Below are positions 1-8,884 of a stretch of DNA of 64,000 nucleotides, piece after piece (within the stretch, counting starts at the first letter, position 1; every line of letters starts with the position of its first letter). Origin of the DNA: Dictyobacter kobayashii (lineage in GTDB: Bacteria; Chloroflexota; Ktedonobacteria; Ktedonobacterales; Ktedonobacteraceae); the NCBI RefSeq assembly GCF_003967555.1, contig NZ_BIFS01000001.1, forward strand, positions 5,890,001 through 5,954,000. The letters are read 5' to 3'. Both the position numbers and the translations under genes were made by a program. Under the pieces are notes generated by a model. It was not told the origin of the DNA and searched no databases. It saw only the letters and a program-made list of their open reading frames with translations.

Positions 1-308
1 AATCCACAGAGTGCGGAGCCGAGTGTAAAGATAGCGAGCGCTAACACATAGAAGCGTTTAGCGCCCAGGTGATTAACAAAAAAGGCCGTCGTCGGTGTCA
101 TCACCCCTTGCGTTAAGATGTAGGCTGTGATGGACCACTGTACAATGCTCAATGGTGCATGAAAGGCCGTTTGCAGGCGTGGCAGGGCGATGTTGACGAT
201 GGTCTGGTCCAGAATGGTCATAAAGGCCCCAAAGACCACGACCAGGATGACGATCCATTTATAGGGAAGACGTTGTCTTGTAATTGTTGTGTGCGGGGGA
301 AAAGCCAT
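1..308 (-). CDS. MFS drug exporter, DHA2/EmrB type (N-terminal part)
   Basis: The gene runs off the left edge, so only the first ~102 residues are visible. They read MAFPPHTTITRQRLPYKW, then a hydrophobic helix and the motif LDQTIVNIALPRLQ, typical of transmembrane helix 1 in the 14-helix EmrB/QacA drug:proton antiporters. Two further hydrophobic stretches follow, one containing QWSITAYIL. The start at 308 is preceded on the minus strand by GGAGAG about 12 bases upstream. The family exports toxic compounds across the inner membrane; the substrate cannot be read here. It is divergent from the CGNR gene at 719, which may control it (inference). Confidence 0.85.
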   Translation of the reverse strand, partial: MAFPPHTTITRQRLPYKWIVILVVVFGAFMTILDQTIVNIALPRLQTAFHAPLSIVQWSITAYILTQGVMTPTTAFFVNHLGAKRFYVLALAIFTLGSALCG

Positions 309-662
309 AATTATCGTACTCTCCAGGAATCCAGGTAAAACAAAAGTGATTGTGAATTGGGACGCATTCAGATGTCACACTTCAATGCGCAACTACTCGC
401 TTCACTTTTAGTATAACAAGCGTATTTAAACCTGTCAATGGCGTTTGGTGGTGAAAATTAGTGTAAATATTCTTGTTCTTATACCATATAATGTGGTTTT
501 GATGGTGGATATGCTATGGATGATGATTTGTGTTAGCTGTAGAGGAACATCATCCTGGGGATCTCTCATATGCAGGAAAGCACAATCTGGCTGGTTTTAC
601 CCGCCAACAATCTTAGATGGTGATATTTCTGGCAATTAACCGCCTTAGTTTCCCTTCAACTG

Positions 663-671
663 TGTTATAAT
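663..671 (+). promoter_or_regulatory. Extended -10 promoter of the CGNR gene
   Basis: TGT followed by TATAAT forms an extended -10 element about 48 bases before the start codon at 719. No good -35 box is visible, which fits the extended type. The rest of the 309-718 gap between the divergent genes is AT-rich with no convincing gene. A ribosome site (GAAGAGG) precedes the start at 719. Confidence 0.5.
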
Positions 672-718
672 AGTGAGGAAGATCTGTTCTAATTATCTTA
701 TTCGAAGAGGCGACTACT

Positions 719-1267
719 ATGATCTCTGAACCACTTACACGGCTTCAAGAATGTATCAATACACGTTTTGGGGTAAAGCGTGCGGATGAATGGGGAGATC
801 CAGAGCAGCTTCGCGCCTGGTTGGTGCAGCGGCACTGGTTGACCGAAGAACAGGTTGTGACTCAGAGTGACTATCACCGCATGATCGAAGTGCGAGAAGC
901 CATACGAGGGCTTTTACATATGAATACCGATGGTGTGGTGGAGGCGGCCCACATTGAGGCACTGAATCATCTTACCAGGCGTGTAGCATTGCAGGTCTCG
1001 TTCCAGCAAGATGGACGGGCTGACCTTATATCTGAGCACACAGGTGTTGATGGCGTGGTTGCGACATTGTTTGGTATTGTGTTTACCGCCATGGCAAATG
1101 GAAGCTGGAGCCGGTTCAAAGTTTGCCATAACGAGCGCTGCCAACGTGTATTCTACGATACCTCAAAGAATCGTTCAGGCACATGGTGTTCAATGAAAAT
1201 ATGTGGGAGCCGTGCCAAGGCCCGTGCGTATCAACAGCGCCTCCACCATAAGGAAGGTGTAGTATAA
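719..1267 (+). CDS. CGNR zinc-finger domain protein (putative regulator)
   Basis: 182 residues. The N-terminal ~130 residues resemble the ABATE-type ligand-binding domain of this family. Residues ~135-175 form the CGNR zinc finger: CHNERCQRVFYD, then TSKNRSGTWCSMKICGSR. The final motif reads CGSR rather than CGNR. Members are thought to be stress or antibiotic-responsive DNA-binding regulators, and their neighbours are often transporters. Here the divergent neighbour is a DHA2 exporter, so control of that exporter is a reasonable inference. GAGG precedes the ATG. The gene is complete. Confidence 0.8.
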   Translation: MISEPLTRLQECINTRFGVKRADEWGDPEQLRAWLVQRHWLTEEQVVTQSDYHRMIEVREAIRGLLHMNTDGVVEAAHIEALNHLTRRVALQVSFQQDGRADLISEHTGVDGVVATLFGIVFTAMANGSWSRFKVCHNERCQRVFYDTSKNRSGTWCSMKICGSRAKARAYQQRLHHKEGVV

Positions 1268-1270
1268 AAT

Positions 1271-1714
1271 TTATAGACGCTTTGCCGGCTCGGCCAATTG
1301 TTTCATCTGGTCCCAGGGAATAGAAGGTTGTGGGAGACCGCGTTTGCGCAAGATTTGTTTCATGGTACGCCTGGCATGCATGAGTGTCGTAAGTGGCCCT
1401 GGCGCTCCTGCCATATTCATACCTGGCAAAAATCGTTGAACATGAAAAAGAGAAATATCTTCCTGATGTTCTAACGTGCCTTGAAGGGAAAAACTTTTGA
1501 GCTGCCAAAGTTTTTCGTCATGAGAATGGCAGAGGAATCCAGCAGGCCCTGGCATGATCTGGACATCCACAGGCAGATGTACCCGTAAAACCTGTTCAGT
1601 CTCATCAACTTGTGGGTGACAACGTACACTCACAGGATATCCTTGAGCATCGATGCCTGTGAGAACGGCATCATGAAAAGAACGCAGGTACCCCTCGAGC
1701 TTAGTATTTTCCAT
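1271..1714 (-). CDS. Split-barrel flavoprotein-like protein, second gene of pair
   Basis: 147 residues. The pattern GYPVSVRC near residue 25, then GPAGFLCHSHDEKLW near 75, and a C-terminal RKRGLPQPSIPW suggest the FMN-binding split-barrel superfamily (pyridoxamine-phosphate-oxidase-like). No clear flavin-binding signature is present, so the family is tentative. Its start overlaps the end of the upstream gene by 14 bases, a sign of translational coupling, and the two may form a heteromer. It converges on the CGNR gene with only a 3-base gap. The reaction is unknown. Confidence 0.5.
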   Translation of the reverse strand: MENTKLEGYLRSFHDAVLTGIDAQGYPVSVRCHPQVDETEQVLRVHLPVDVQIMPGPAGFLCHSHDEKLWQLKSFSLQGTLEHQEDISLFHVQRFLPGMNMAGAPGPLTTLMHARRTMKQILRKRGLPQPSIPWDQMKQLAEPAKRL

Positions 1715-2213
1715 GATTCACCTCAATTGTTTGGCCTGCTTGCTGCATATTCCCTTCTGGATACCAATGGATAGAATGTGGAGTGATATAGATACACCAA
1801 CGAATATAATACCAGCTCATGAGCTTACGAGACAACGCATTGCTGCTATAGCCTCGACTGGAGGGCTGGCGTTGATAGAGCTCCCTCCAGAACCTTTTCA
1901 TATCTTCATTTAACACCACGATCTCATCAGAAACCGTCGCGTTTCCTTGCACCAAAACTATGGGAGGAGTCGTCAGTCCGCTTCCGGTTGGATCAGAGAA
2001 AAGCAGAGAAACTTTTGGATTTCTGCGGATATTCCACACTTTTTGGGGAAAGCTAATCGATGTAGTAATCAGAAATTGTCCGCGTTCAGGAAAGTAGACA
2101 GCAGAGACAGGCCAGGTTACGGGTACGCCTTGTTTATTCAGGGTTGTGAATTCACAACATCGAAAGGCCTCAAAGACAGCGGTAACCTCAGGCGGTAACG
2201 ATAGATCAAGCAT
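1701..2213 (-). CDS. Pyridoxamine 5'-phosphate oxidase-like protein
   Basis: 170 residues beginning MLDLSLPPEV. The segment FTTLNKQGVPVTWPVSAVYF, followed by FLITTSISFPQKVWNIRRNP, is the classic split-barrel fold in which Arg and Lys residues hold the flavin phosphate; such proteins use FMN, F420 or haem. The frame stays open to 2618, but that extension runs through repeat DNA. GGGGAG lies just upstream of the ATG at 2213, so this start is chosen. It is coupled to the following gene by a 14-base overlap. Confidence 0.7.
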   Translation of the reverse strand: MLDLSLPPEVTAVFEAFRCCEFTTLNKQGVPVTWPVSAVYFPERGQFLITTSISFPQKVWNIRRNPKVSLLFSDPTGSGLTTPPIVLVQGNATVSDEIVVLNEDMKRFWRELYQRQPSSRGYSSNALSRKLMSWYYIRWCIYITPHSIHWYPEGNMQQAGQTIEVNHGKY

Positions 2214-2378
2214 AGAACTCCCCGATGATAAAATTTTTGACGGAGGGTCAGAGGCATCTTTACAGTTCACATAACGAAAGTAGGGCAGATGACTGATCTT
2301 TGTATTTCCTACTGGCCAAAGATGCCAGATATATTTGTAGCATACTGCCCGATTGGAGTCAATAAAGCCGCCTGTGAT

Positions 2379-2510
2379 GCAGGGCCATTTAAAAGTCTTT
2401 TTTGCCACCTTCGGCGGCGGCGAGGGGGGAAATGTGAGCGGGGACACCCGCACCCCGCAAGGGGCGGCAGCCCCTTGACCCCGCTGAGCGCTACTTTTAA
2501 ATAGCCCTGC
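2379..2510. repeat. MITE-like element with 18-bp inverted ends
   Basis: The left end (2379-2396) and right end (2493-2510) are inverted copies with one mismatch, enclosing a GC-rich 96-base core with a CGGCGG-type hairpin and a hairpin near 2459-2477. A 37-base stretch at 2370-2406 recurs exactly at 2509-2545, so a second partial copy follows directly. No transposase gene is present. This fills most of the 2214-2633 gap. Confidence 0.55.
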
Positions 2511-2543
2511 CTGTGATGCAGGGCCATTTAAAAGTCTTTTTTG

Positions 2544-2618
2544 CCGCCTTCGGCGGTGGGTTGGGAGTGTGGAGTGTGTTTGGCGGGAGGCCGCAGCCTC
2601 CCGCCAAACACACTCCAC
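2544..2618. repeat. Short hairpin plus 23-bp perfect hairpin
   Basis: A 5-bp hairpin with a TTC loop (2544-2556) is followed by a perfect 23-bp stem (arms 2569-2591 and 2596-2618, 4-base loop). It sits just past the end of the gene ending at 2634 on the minus strand. The same short-plus-long arrangement recurs at 18.9, 31.9, 50.8 and 63.0 kb. Confidence 0.75.
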
Positions 2619-2633
2619 GGCTGGTCGAGCCAG

Positions 2634-3473
2634 TTAGTTGTAGGACCAGTCCATCTTGCGCAGCAGGGTTTGCAGGGCCTGGGAGGCGCTGCGGAAGAGG
2701 TCGGGTCCGCTGAAGCCTTGATATTGGCCGGCGGCTGCCAGGTGTGGTTCGAGGGCGATAAAGCCATCGTAGCCATCCTGGCGTAAACGCTGTAGGATGG
2801 CGGCCCAGTCAGAGGCACCCTCACCGGCTACGGCCATCGAGCCGTCGGGGCGAACGTCTTTGACATGGACATATTCAAGCCAGGGTTTAGTGGCTTCATA
2901 GGCATCTGGATACGGCACCTGGTCGCATTGCAGGTAGTTAGCCGGGTCCAGCACGGAGCGGAAGTGCTCGTCGTTGATGCTCTTTAAGAGATCCACATTG
3001 CGCGCTATGGTATCGCCATAGATGGCCTTTTCGTTCTCGTGAATAAGCTGTACGCCGGCCGCGCGTGCCCGGCGCGTCATCTCCTGCAGATGGCTGATAA
3101 CCTCATCGCGATAGGCAGCCGGATTGCTTGAGCCCGCCTCCTCTTTAACAGGGGCGTAGAACGAGAAGATACGGATGTATTGCGTATCCAGGGCCTTAGC
3201 CACGGCGATGGCGCGATCGAAGCGCTCCAGATGATCTGCAAAGGAGCTGTCGATGGGCACTTTGCCGATGGGGGAGCCGACCGCGGCGACGCCAATGCCG
3301 CCAGCTGTCAGTGTCTGTTTGATGTCCTGAATCTGCTGATCGGAGAGGTCCAGTACATTAACCTGCCAGACCGAGCGTAGATCGATGTAGTGGATATTCT
3401 CGCTTTGTAGAACGGCGATCTGCTCATTGAGATCGGGCGAGATCTCATCAGCGAAAGCGGATAGACGAATCAT
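2634..3473 (-). CDS. Sugar phosphate isomerase/epimerase, TIM barrel
   Basis: 279 residues of the xylose-isomerase-like (AP endonuclease 2) TIM-barrel family. Metal-ligand segments are visible: LIHENEKAIYGD (Glu), VLDPANYLQ (Asp), YVHVKDV (His/Asp) and IALEPHL (Glu). Such enzymes isomerise or epimerise keto-sugars or inositol derivatives using a divalent metal. The start ATGA overlaps the stop of the upstream oxidoreductase, so it is the last gene of a three-gene operon (5465 to 2634). The substrate is not evident. Confidence 0.85.
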   Translation of the reverse strand: MIRLSAFADEISPDLNEQIAVLQSENIHYIDLRSVWQVNVLDLSDQQIQDIKQTLTAGGIGVAAVGSPIGKVPIDSSFADHLERFDRAIAVAKALDTQYIRIFSFYAPVKEEAGSSNPAAYRDEVISHLQEMTRRARAAGVQLIHENEKAIYGDTIARNVDLLKSINDEHFRSVLDPANYLQCDQVPYPDAYEATKPWLEYVHVKDVRPDGSMAVAGEGASDWAAILQRLRQDGYDGFIALEPHLAAAGQYQGFSGPDLFRSASQALQTLLRKMDWSYN

Positions 3474-4528
3474 GAGAGTGTAACCTCCTTACCTGTGCGG
3501 GCAGCTTCATAGATGCCAAGGATAATATCGACTGGATGGCGTGCTGCGTGGCCGTCCACCAGGGGCGTACCGTTTTCACGGATGGAGCGGATCATATCAG
3601 CGATTTGATGGGCGTGGGTCGAAGCCTGCAGGGCAGCGGGATCGCTGGCGGTAGCTTTCGGTTTGGCGCTAGCCGCCTCGGACTTCTTGACGCCTCCGCC
3701 ATACGGGCCCACCTCTTCGGTATCCTGGCTGGCCAGGTGCAGGTAGCCCATGCGATCATCTTCAATGACAGCCGAGCCTTTATTGCCAAAGACCTCGATG
3801 CGTGTGGTCACGCCTGGATAGGCGCCTGTAGTGGCCGCGATCGTGCCCAGAGCCCCACTCTCAAAGCGCAAGACCGCCACCGCCACATCCTCCGTCTCCA
3901 TATTGTGGACCAGCGTATCGGTATAGGCGTGGATGCTCTTCACACGGCCCATCAGCCATTGCAGCACATCGATCGAGTGGATCGACTGGTTCATCAAGAT
4001 ACCGCCGCCATCCAGCGCCCAGGTGCCGCGCCAGGCCCCACTATCATAGTATTTCTGCGAGCGCCACCAGGGGATCGCCGCATTGCCCATCACCAGGCGT
4101 CCGAGCGCCTCCTCCTCAAGCAACTGGTGGACCTGTTGTGAAGCCTCATCAAAGCGATGCTGGCTGATAACGGCCAGCTTCTTACCAGTTTCGCGCTGAG
4201 TCTGGAGAATCTCATCCATACGATCCTTGCGAATCTCCATTGGCTTCTCAATAATGACATGGCGACCGGAACGCATAATCTGGCAGGCATGCTCACCATG
4301 CATCCCGCTCGGCGTACAGACATCGACAACATCCAACTGCTCGCTGTCCAACATCTCCTGCAGATCAGTATAGGCCTTGACGTGGAACTTATCAGCCAGT
4401 TTCTGAGCCTTCTCAGGAACAATATCGGCGACCGCCACCAGCTCAGCATCTGGCAGGCTCTGAATCGCTTCCGCATGGGTGGGTCCGATCACCCCACAAC
4501 CAACAATACCAAAACGCAATTTTTCCAT
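3470..4528 (-). CDS. Gfo/Idh/MocA family NAD(P)-dependent oxidoreductase
   Basis: 352 residues. The N-terminal Rossmann motif GIVGCGVIGPTHAEAI binds NAD(P); HVIIEKPMEI carries the family Lys of the EKP motif; the C-terminal half is the alpha/beta domain. The open frame begins at 4552, but AAGGAG precedes the ATG at 4528, which also puts the Rossmann strand near the N-terminus. Members oxidise sugars, inositol or related polyols. It lies between two sugar isomerase genes and overlaps the next gene by four bases, so they probably act on one sugar or polyol. Confidence 0.9.
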   Translation of the reverse strand: MEKLRFGIVGCGVIGPTHAEAIQSLPDAELVAVADIVPEKAQKLADKFHVKAYTDLQEMLDSEQLDVVDVCTPSGMHGEHACQIMRSGRHVIIEKPMEIRKDRMDEILQTQRETGKKLAVISQHRFDEASQQVHQLLEEEALGRLVMGNAAIPWWRSQKYYDSGAWRGTWALDGGGILMNQSIHSIDVLQWLMGRVKSIHAYTDTLVHNMETEDVAVAVLRFESGALGTIAATTGAYPGVTTRIEVFGNKGSAVIEDDRMGYLHLASQDTEEVGPYGGGVKKSEAASAKPKATASDPAALQASTHAHQIADMIRSIRENGTPLVDGHAARHPVDIILGIYEAARTGKEVTLS

Positions 4529-4664
4529 GAGAATTTGCAACTCCTTATGCATTGAGGAGGAAGCACCTCTACAGGGTCTCCTCCACGTAGTTTGAGATTA
4601 TGCCACGAAGCATTTTATAGAGATAGCTAAAAATAGCTGCCCTGGTTGGAGGGCAGGTGGGTGG

Positions 4665-5465
4665 TTAAACAGCCTGTTTGCTGCTCTCGATCCATTGAGT
4701 ACGCAGTTCCGCCAGTGCGGGAGTTACTTCAGTAGCAAAGTTGCTCCAATTGCACTCGATGGAGATACGCTGATCATAGCCAGCACGATGCAGGGCCGAA
4801 AAGTAGGGGCGGAAATCCTCACCGTGGTGTCCGGGGGCAGCGCGCTCCTGCTTCTCCGCCACATGCACATGCGACAGAATTGAGCTATAGGGCAGGATTG
4901 ACTCAGGGTCCTCGCCATTGCAGGCCATATGATACACATCGGCCAGCAAGCGCGCGCCTGAGTTAGCGATGCCAGAGACCATTGCCCCGCCCTCGGCTAC
5001 CGTATTAAAAATGTTTGTCTCTTCATAGCGCAAAGGCTCAAGCACAATCTGAACGCCATGCTCACGTGCCCAGCCGCTCCAGGTCGCCAGGTGAGCGGCC
5101 AGTTGTTGGGCTGCAGCAGCCTTATCGATATCCGCCGGACAGGCCCTGGCCGGTCCGCTGCCAAAGACAAAAATCCGGATGCCAGCCTGTTCCGCACGCT
5201 GCAACGCGGTACGCATATATTGCTCCAGACGCGGCCGATCCACATGTTGTGATGGTGACTCGACAAGCAGAAGATTTGAAGGCAACAAAGAATTTGCCGC
5301 TTCAACAGGGAAAGGGAACTGGCGGATCGCGTGTAGCAGCTCCTCAAAATCTTCCTGAGGCTGTTCGGGTATCAGGAAGCGCTGTACACTCTCCTCGAGA
5401 TAATCAAAAGAGATCTCATTAAGTTGGGGAATGTTGCGAAAAGATGTGCAGATACCAAACTTCAT
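4665..5465 (-). CDS. Sugar phosphate isomerase/epimerase, TIM barrel
   Basis: 266 residues, same fold family as the gene at 2634 but clearly divergent. Motifs include IRIFVFGSGPAR, IVLEPLRYEETN (metal Glu), LLADVYHMACN (Asp/His), HVHVAEKQER and ISIECNW. The frame is open from 5555, but MKFGICTSF at 5465 is preceded by GAGGAA and matches the usual family N-terminus. It is the first gene of the operon, 136 bases before the oxidoreductase. Two isomerases plus a Gfo/Idh enzyme resemble inositol or keto-sugar catabolic sets (inference). Confidence 0.85.
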   Translation of the reverse strand: MKFGICTSFRNIPQLNEISFDYLEESVQRFLIPEQPQEDFEELLHAIRQFPFPVEAANSLLPSNLLLVESPSQHVDRPRLEQYMRTALQRAEQAGIRIFVFGSGPARACPADIDKAAAAQQLAAHLATWSGWAREHGVQIVLEPLRYEETNIFNTVAEGGAMVSGIANSGARLLADVYHMACNGEDPESILPYSSILSHVHVAEKQERAAPGHHGEDFRPYFSALHRAGYDQRISIECNWSNFATEVTPALAELRTQWIESSKQAV

Positions 5466-6017
5466 CGTATTTCCTCTTCTTCTACTAACAACGAACGGAG
5501 ACATAAAGCAACCAGACGTCCGACCTGTGTTATAGAATGCACCGAAAGTGTCCATTCACCTCGCGCTATAAAAATAGCATATCACACCTGCCAGTCTGGT
5601 CGAGAACATAGAACCATCTAACAGCATAGCTCTACGTTAATTTTTGTAATCGGCACCCCGCTCATATTCGCTTATTGTCCACGTCCAATTAACGCTGTCC
5701 GCAGGCGATCAACCAGCCTGCCAGGCGACTCGAAAAGCCGTCGATCGAGCAAATATCATAGCTATTCTATAATTCCTATAGTCAATGAAAATGGGAAAAA
5801 TATACATAAAAATGACAAATTGAGTGGTTGATTTATATACAATTAACGAAAAGTAATCGTTTTCTTTATCATGAGGTCATAACGAGAGAGGCGCACAGAT
5901 ATCCACTTGCATTATTGGCATTTTTGATTAATGAGGATTAATAATTGTACAATAGATAATAATGTAATTTATTGGTTCATAGGATCCAAAGCAGCAATAA
6001 AAGCGATTCGCATAGGT

Positions 6018-6059
6018 TCGGCCCTCAGCGGCCGATTGCCACCCCGGTAGGGTGGCCCG
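6018..6059. repeat. 42-nt dispersed repeat, copy 1
   Basis: Nearly identical to 33424-33465 (two differences). It contains a CCACCC/GGGTGG hairpin and GGCC palindromes. Both copies lie at or near the 3' end of a gene in an intergenic gap. Confidence 0.7.
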
Positions 6060-6100
6060 GTTTCCTCATCACGCGGTTGCTTGTCTCTGAGACCTCGCTC

Positions 6101-6143
6101 CACGCGGTGCCCAAAAGGATGGTCCGTGTTGGGGCACCGCGTG
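6101..6143. repeat. 12-bp stem hairpin
   Basis: Arms 6101-6112 and 6132-6143 are perfectly complementary around a 19-base loop. There is no T-tract, so it is probably not an intrinsic terminator. It lies downstream of aioA. Confidence 0.5.
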
Positions 6144-6202
6144 AAGGAAAGGATCATGCCACGAGGCACCTTATCGCTGGGATATGGGGCCGCTGGGGCG
6201 GC

Positions 6203-6364
6203 AAGCGAGGGCAAGCCTCGCACCTACAAGGCCGAACCTATACCATTCGTTCTTCGTGTTGCCTGGTCGTATGGGAAAGGGAGGGAGGGCTTGTCGTCCG
6301 ATAGCAATCACCATGTTTGAGCTTTTCTTATCTCAATGGTATTGGGGCAAGCCCTGCACGTACT
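6203..6364. repeat. Two copies of the dispersed GC-hairpin repeat
   Basis: Copies at about 6203-6229 and 6343-6364 share the core G(G)GGCAAGCC(C)YGCACSTAC seen at 12.6, 14.4, 22.6, 49.5, 51.2 and 61.9 kb. Each forms a small GGGG/CCCC hairpin followed by GCACGTAC-like sequence. Confidence 0.6.
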
Positions 6365-6388
6365 GAGCTTTATTATTGTTGCTTTTGG

Positions 6389-8236
6389 TTATGGGACAAG
6401 ATTTCTTGGTTGTAAGGACATTTGAGATGCGAAGGGGGATGGTCCTTTTCCTACCAGGCGTGCGCGCGCGAGTTTATAGGGCGGTACAGGGTTAGCTGGA
6501 TGCATCCAGCGCGGACTGATGCTGTTCATCCACTGATCCGGGTAGGCGAAGATGGTAAATACGACCCCTGGGGGTACACTATCACTAATATAGGCGACCG
6601 CAGTAAAACTTCCTTGATCGAAGGTTCCCTCCTGAAAGGTGTACACACGATCGCTGGTGATAGAGACCATATCTCCGCTTTGAATGTTGAGCCGTTTGGC
6701 ATCAGCAGGGTGGATCTCGACGGCATTTGAGGGCCAGCGCTGTTTAATATATGGAATGCGCTGGTGTGTATACAGCGTTTGCCAGAGTTCGTTGACACGC
6801 CCGTTCAGCACCCAGAACTCGTCACCTTTTGGAACCAATTGCTGATATATTTGCGCTGGTAACCCCTCCCAATCGGAATGAATAAACATGGCCTTCCCTA
6901 CCTCGGTCGAGAACGTATGGTCTTCGAGTAGACGTGTGGTTCCTACCAGTTTCCCGTGTTCAAGCCGAGCTGGGAGCTGCACCCCATTGGGCAATCCTTG
7001 CAAGACGGTATAGGGGCTTTTCCCGCTGCTTTGCGCGTACTGCACAACCGCTGATGCATCGTACTGGGCATGCGGTGCCAGTTCTGTGAAGACTTCTTCC
7101 TCGTTCTTCCAGTCAAAGCCGGTAAAACCCATCCGTTGCGCTATCTGAGCAATAATCCACCAATCCGCCTTCGCCTGTCCCGGTGCATCCATAAACTGTT
7201 CATATAGACGGGCACGCCGCTCTCCATTGATGCGCACGCCATTCATCTCTCCCCAGGCAGCCGCTGGGAATACGAGGTCGGCCATCTTGGTAGTGAGATT
7301 AGGATAAATATCTTGAGCGATAAGGACCATGCCCCCGGCCTTTATGCGCGCCATGAGTGCTGCTAAGGCCGCCTCAGTGTCAGCGGACGTGACCTTTGGT
7401 TCCTGCGAGAGCCGCTTGTTCAACACGTCACGAGAGTGCTGAGAGCTATTCGTCATACCCGCCGGGTTAGCGCCAATGACATGATAGACCTTCACCTCGC
7501 CATTCGCGATATGCTCGTCAATGTTGTTAGGCAGCTTCTCACCAAACAAACCTGTATCGGTCGCCCGCTCGATTGGATAATCAACTGGACTCGCAAAGCC
7601 TTCCTGATGTCCTCCCATACGGCTGATGCCCGCTCCTTCTCTGCCGATACTACCCACAAGCAGGGCGAGATTGGCAAGCGCAGCCACATTCTCATAATTA
7701 ATGCCCCAGATTAATCCTTTCTCGAACAAAAAAAGTGTTTTTGGGCGCACGCCATGCGTATTCGGTCGCGCAATAAGTTGCGCGACCTGTTGCAGCTGGC
7801 TCGCTGGCACACCTGTGAATTGCGCAGCATTCGCGACTTCATAGAGAGGTTTTTGTAGCATGTTGCGGTAGTCTGCCAGGGTCATACCAAAGTGCCGCCG
7901 CCGCCAGTTCTTTTCCCGCTGAATATCGCTTGAAGAGGAGATCACAGACTGATCCAGGAAGCTTTGATCCTGCCAACCCTGCTCAAGGATAATGCGAGCA
8001 AGTGTGTTGAGCAATACCGCATCAGTGCCAGGCTTCACACGCAGATGGAGCCCACCATGTTTCTCCGCATAGGCGGCATCAATTGTCTTACGGGGATCTT
8101 GTACAATCAATGTGGGCGTATGCTGCATAATGTGTTGCGTGAAAAGGACTGTTTTATTCTCATATCCCCCTGCACCGACCTCGAACACAACGTCCGCTTT
8201 TGCCACATCAGCGTAGGCAATATTCCAGGTACTCAT
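6389..8236 (-). CDS. aioA: Arsenite oxidase large subunit AioA, C-terminal part (frameshifted)
   Basis: 615 residues covering most of the molybdopterin subunit. Landmarks shared with known AioA include FEKGLIWG, RMGGHQEGF, a MNGVRINGERRARLYEQF segment and NGRVNELWQT. Joined to the upstream fragment (8233-8859) it gives about 823 residues, the usual AioA length. The break lies at the C4 run 8265-8268; adding one base restores the frame through ETTALEDTGMSTW. AioA holds bis-MGD molybdenum and a 3Fe-4S cluster and oxidises arsenite to arsenate in the periplasm. As written the enzyme would be broken, but a sequence error is more likely than decay because the rest of the frame is conserved. Confidence 0.85.
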   Translation of the reverse strand: MSTWNIAYADVAKADVVFEVGAGGYENKTVLFTQHIMQHTPTLIVQDPRKTIDAAYAEKHGGLHLRVKPGTDAVLLNTLARIILEQGWQDQSFLDQSVISSSSDIQREKNWRRRHFGMTLADYRNMLQKPLYEVANAAQFTGVPASQLQQVAQLIARPNTHGVRPKTLFLFEKGLIWGINYENVAALANLALLVGSIGREGAGISRMGGHQEGFASPVDYPIERATDTGLFGEKLPNNIDEHIANGEVKVYHVIGANPAGMTNSSQHSRDVLNKRLSQEPKVTSADTEAALAALMARIKAGGMVLIAQDIYPNLTTKMADLVFPAAAWGEMNGVRINGERRARLYEQFMDAPGQAKADWWIIAQIAQRMGFTGFDWKNEEEVFTELAPHAQYDASAVVQYAQSSGKSPYTVLQGLPNGVQLPARLEHGKLVGTTRLLEDHTFSTEVGKAMFIHSDWEGLPAQIYQQLVPKGDEFWVLNGRVNELWQTLYTHQRIPYIKQRWPSNAVEIHPADAKRLNIQSGDMVSITSDRVYTFQEGTFDQGSFTAVAYISDSVPPGVVFTIFAYPDQWMNSISPRWMHPANPVPPYKLARARLVGKGPSPFASQMSLQPRNLVP

Positions 8237-8859
8237 GCCCGTATCTTCCAGCGCCGTCGTCTCGCCCCAAAGCTGGCGCGATTATGAAAGGCGGCATTTG
8301 GTGTATGGATGTGCTGAAAATACAATTTGGTAATGGCATACGTATTCTCAAACCATTGGTAGGCATACATGCGGAAAGCAACTCCCTGAGGACCATGCTG
8401 GGCAACGGTTTGTTGTAAGACCCCACTTGCAATTGTGAGCGCAGCATGCCATGAAATTGGTTGTTGGGCTCCTCCTACCTTGAGGAGAGGAGTGGTAAGC
8501 CGATCTGCTGTTGGTCCATCAGGGTTCCAGATCCCGCGTGCATTCGTACCACCACGAATGGAATGATTGCCTTGATTCACCTGATAGCCCTGCTCAGGAA
8601 TGATAACGATGTGATAGGAGCGACCATCCTGCATGACCGTCTGATTGTACATGCCTGGTGAAATCCATCGACCAGAGAGTGCGCTGGTCGGCAAGTCAAA
8701 GCCGACAGCGTTTTCCGTTGCCTTTAGCCCACCCTCCGCAACATCGGTGGGCCAGGTATAAACAGTGTAGCCGCAACCGACAATGCAGTACTGACAAGAT
8801 GTACGATGTTTCTTTGCTGATAGAGGAGGGATGGGAACGTGATCGGGGAATCTGAACAT
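8233..8859 (-). CDS. aioA: Arsenite oxidase large subunit AioA, N-terminal part (frameshifted)
   Basis: 208 residues. TSCQYCIVGCGYTVYTWP carries the C-x2-C-x3-C ligands of the 3Fe-4S cluster, a hallmark of AioA within the DMSO reductase family. NQGNHSIRGGTNARG and GPQGVAFRMYAYQWFENT follow in the order seen in known AioA. The last ~11 residues (from ARRRR) are out of frame because of the shift at 8265-8268. It starts 25 bases after aioB ends, so aioBA forms an operon. AioA has no signal peptide of its own; the family is co-exported with the Tat substrate AioB. Confidence 0.85.
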   Translation of the reverse strand: MFRFPDHVPIPPLSAKKHRTSCQYCIVGCGYTVYTWPTDVAEGGLKATENAVGFDLPTSALSGRWISPGMYNQTVMQDGRSYHIVIIPEQGYQVNQGNHSIRGGTNARGIWNPDGPTADRLTTPLLKVGGAQQPISWHAALTIASGVLQQTVAQHGPQGVAFRMYAYQWFENTYAITKLYFQHIHTPNAAFHNRASFGARRRRWKIRA

Positions 8860-8884
8860 GGTTGGCGACCATTCCTTTCCGTGA

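Larger units (their letters stand above)
5466..6388. other. 920-base intergenic region, AT-rich then repeat-rich
   Basis: 5466-5990 is AT-rich (especially 5760-5980) and should hold the promoter of the minus-strand sugar operon, though I see no clear -35/-10 pair. 6018-6388 is GC-rich repeat DNA: a 42-base repeat, a hairpin and two copies of the ~70-nt dispersed repeat. Open frames at 5969-6366 fall entirely in this repeat DNA and are not credible genes. Confidence 0.6.

Noticed and set aside
445..639. A 64-codon open frame upstream of the CGNR gene
   Set aside because: Its residue pattern is not protein-like, there is no ribosome site, and it lies in the promoter gap.
2214..2618. N-terminal extension of the pyridoxamine-phosphate-oxidase-like gene
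   Set aside because: The extension is translated repeat DNA; a proper ribosome site and family-type N-terminus occur at 2213.
3536..4141. 201-codon frame opposite the Gfo/Idh gene
   Set aside because: It is the antisense shadow of a well-supported gene.
5969..6366. Several overlapping frames on both strands
   Set aside because: They lie wholly in GC-rich repeats and encode no recognisable pattern.
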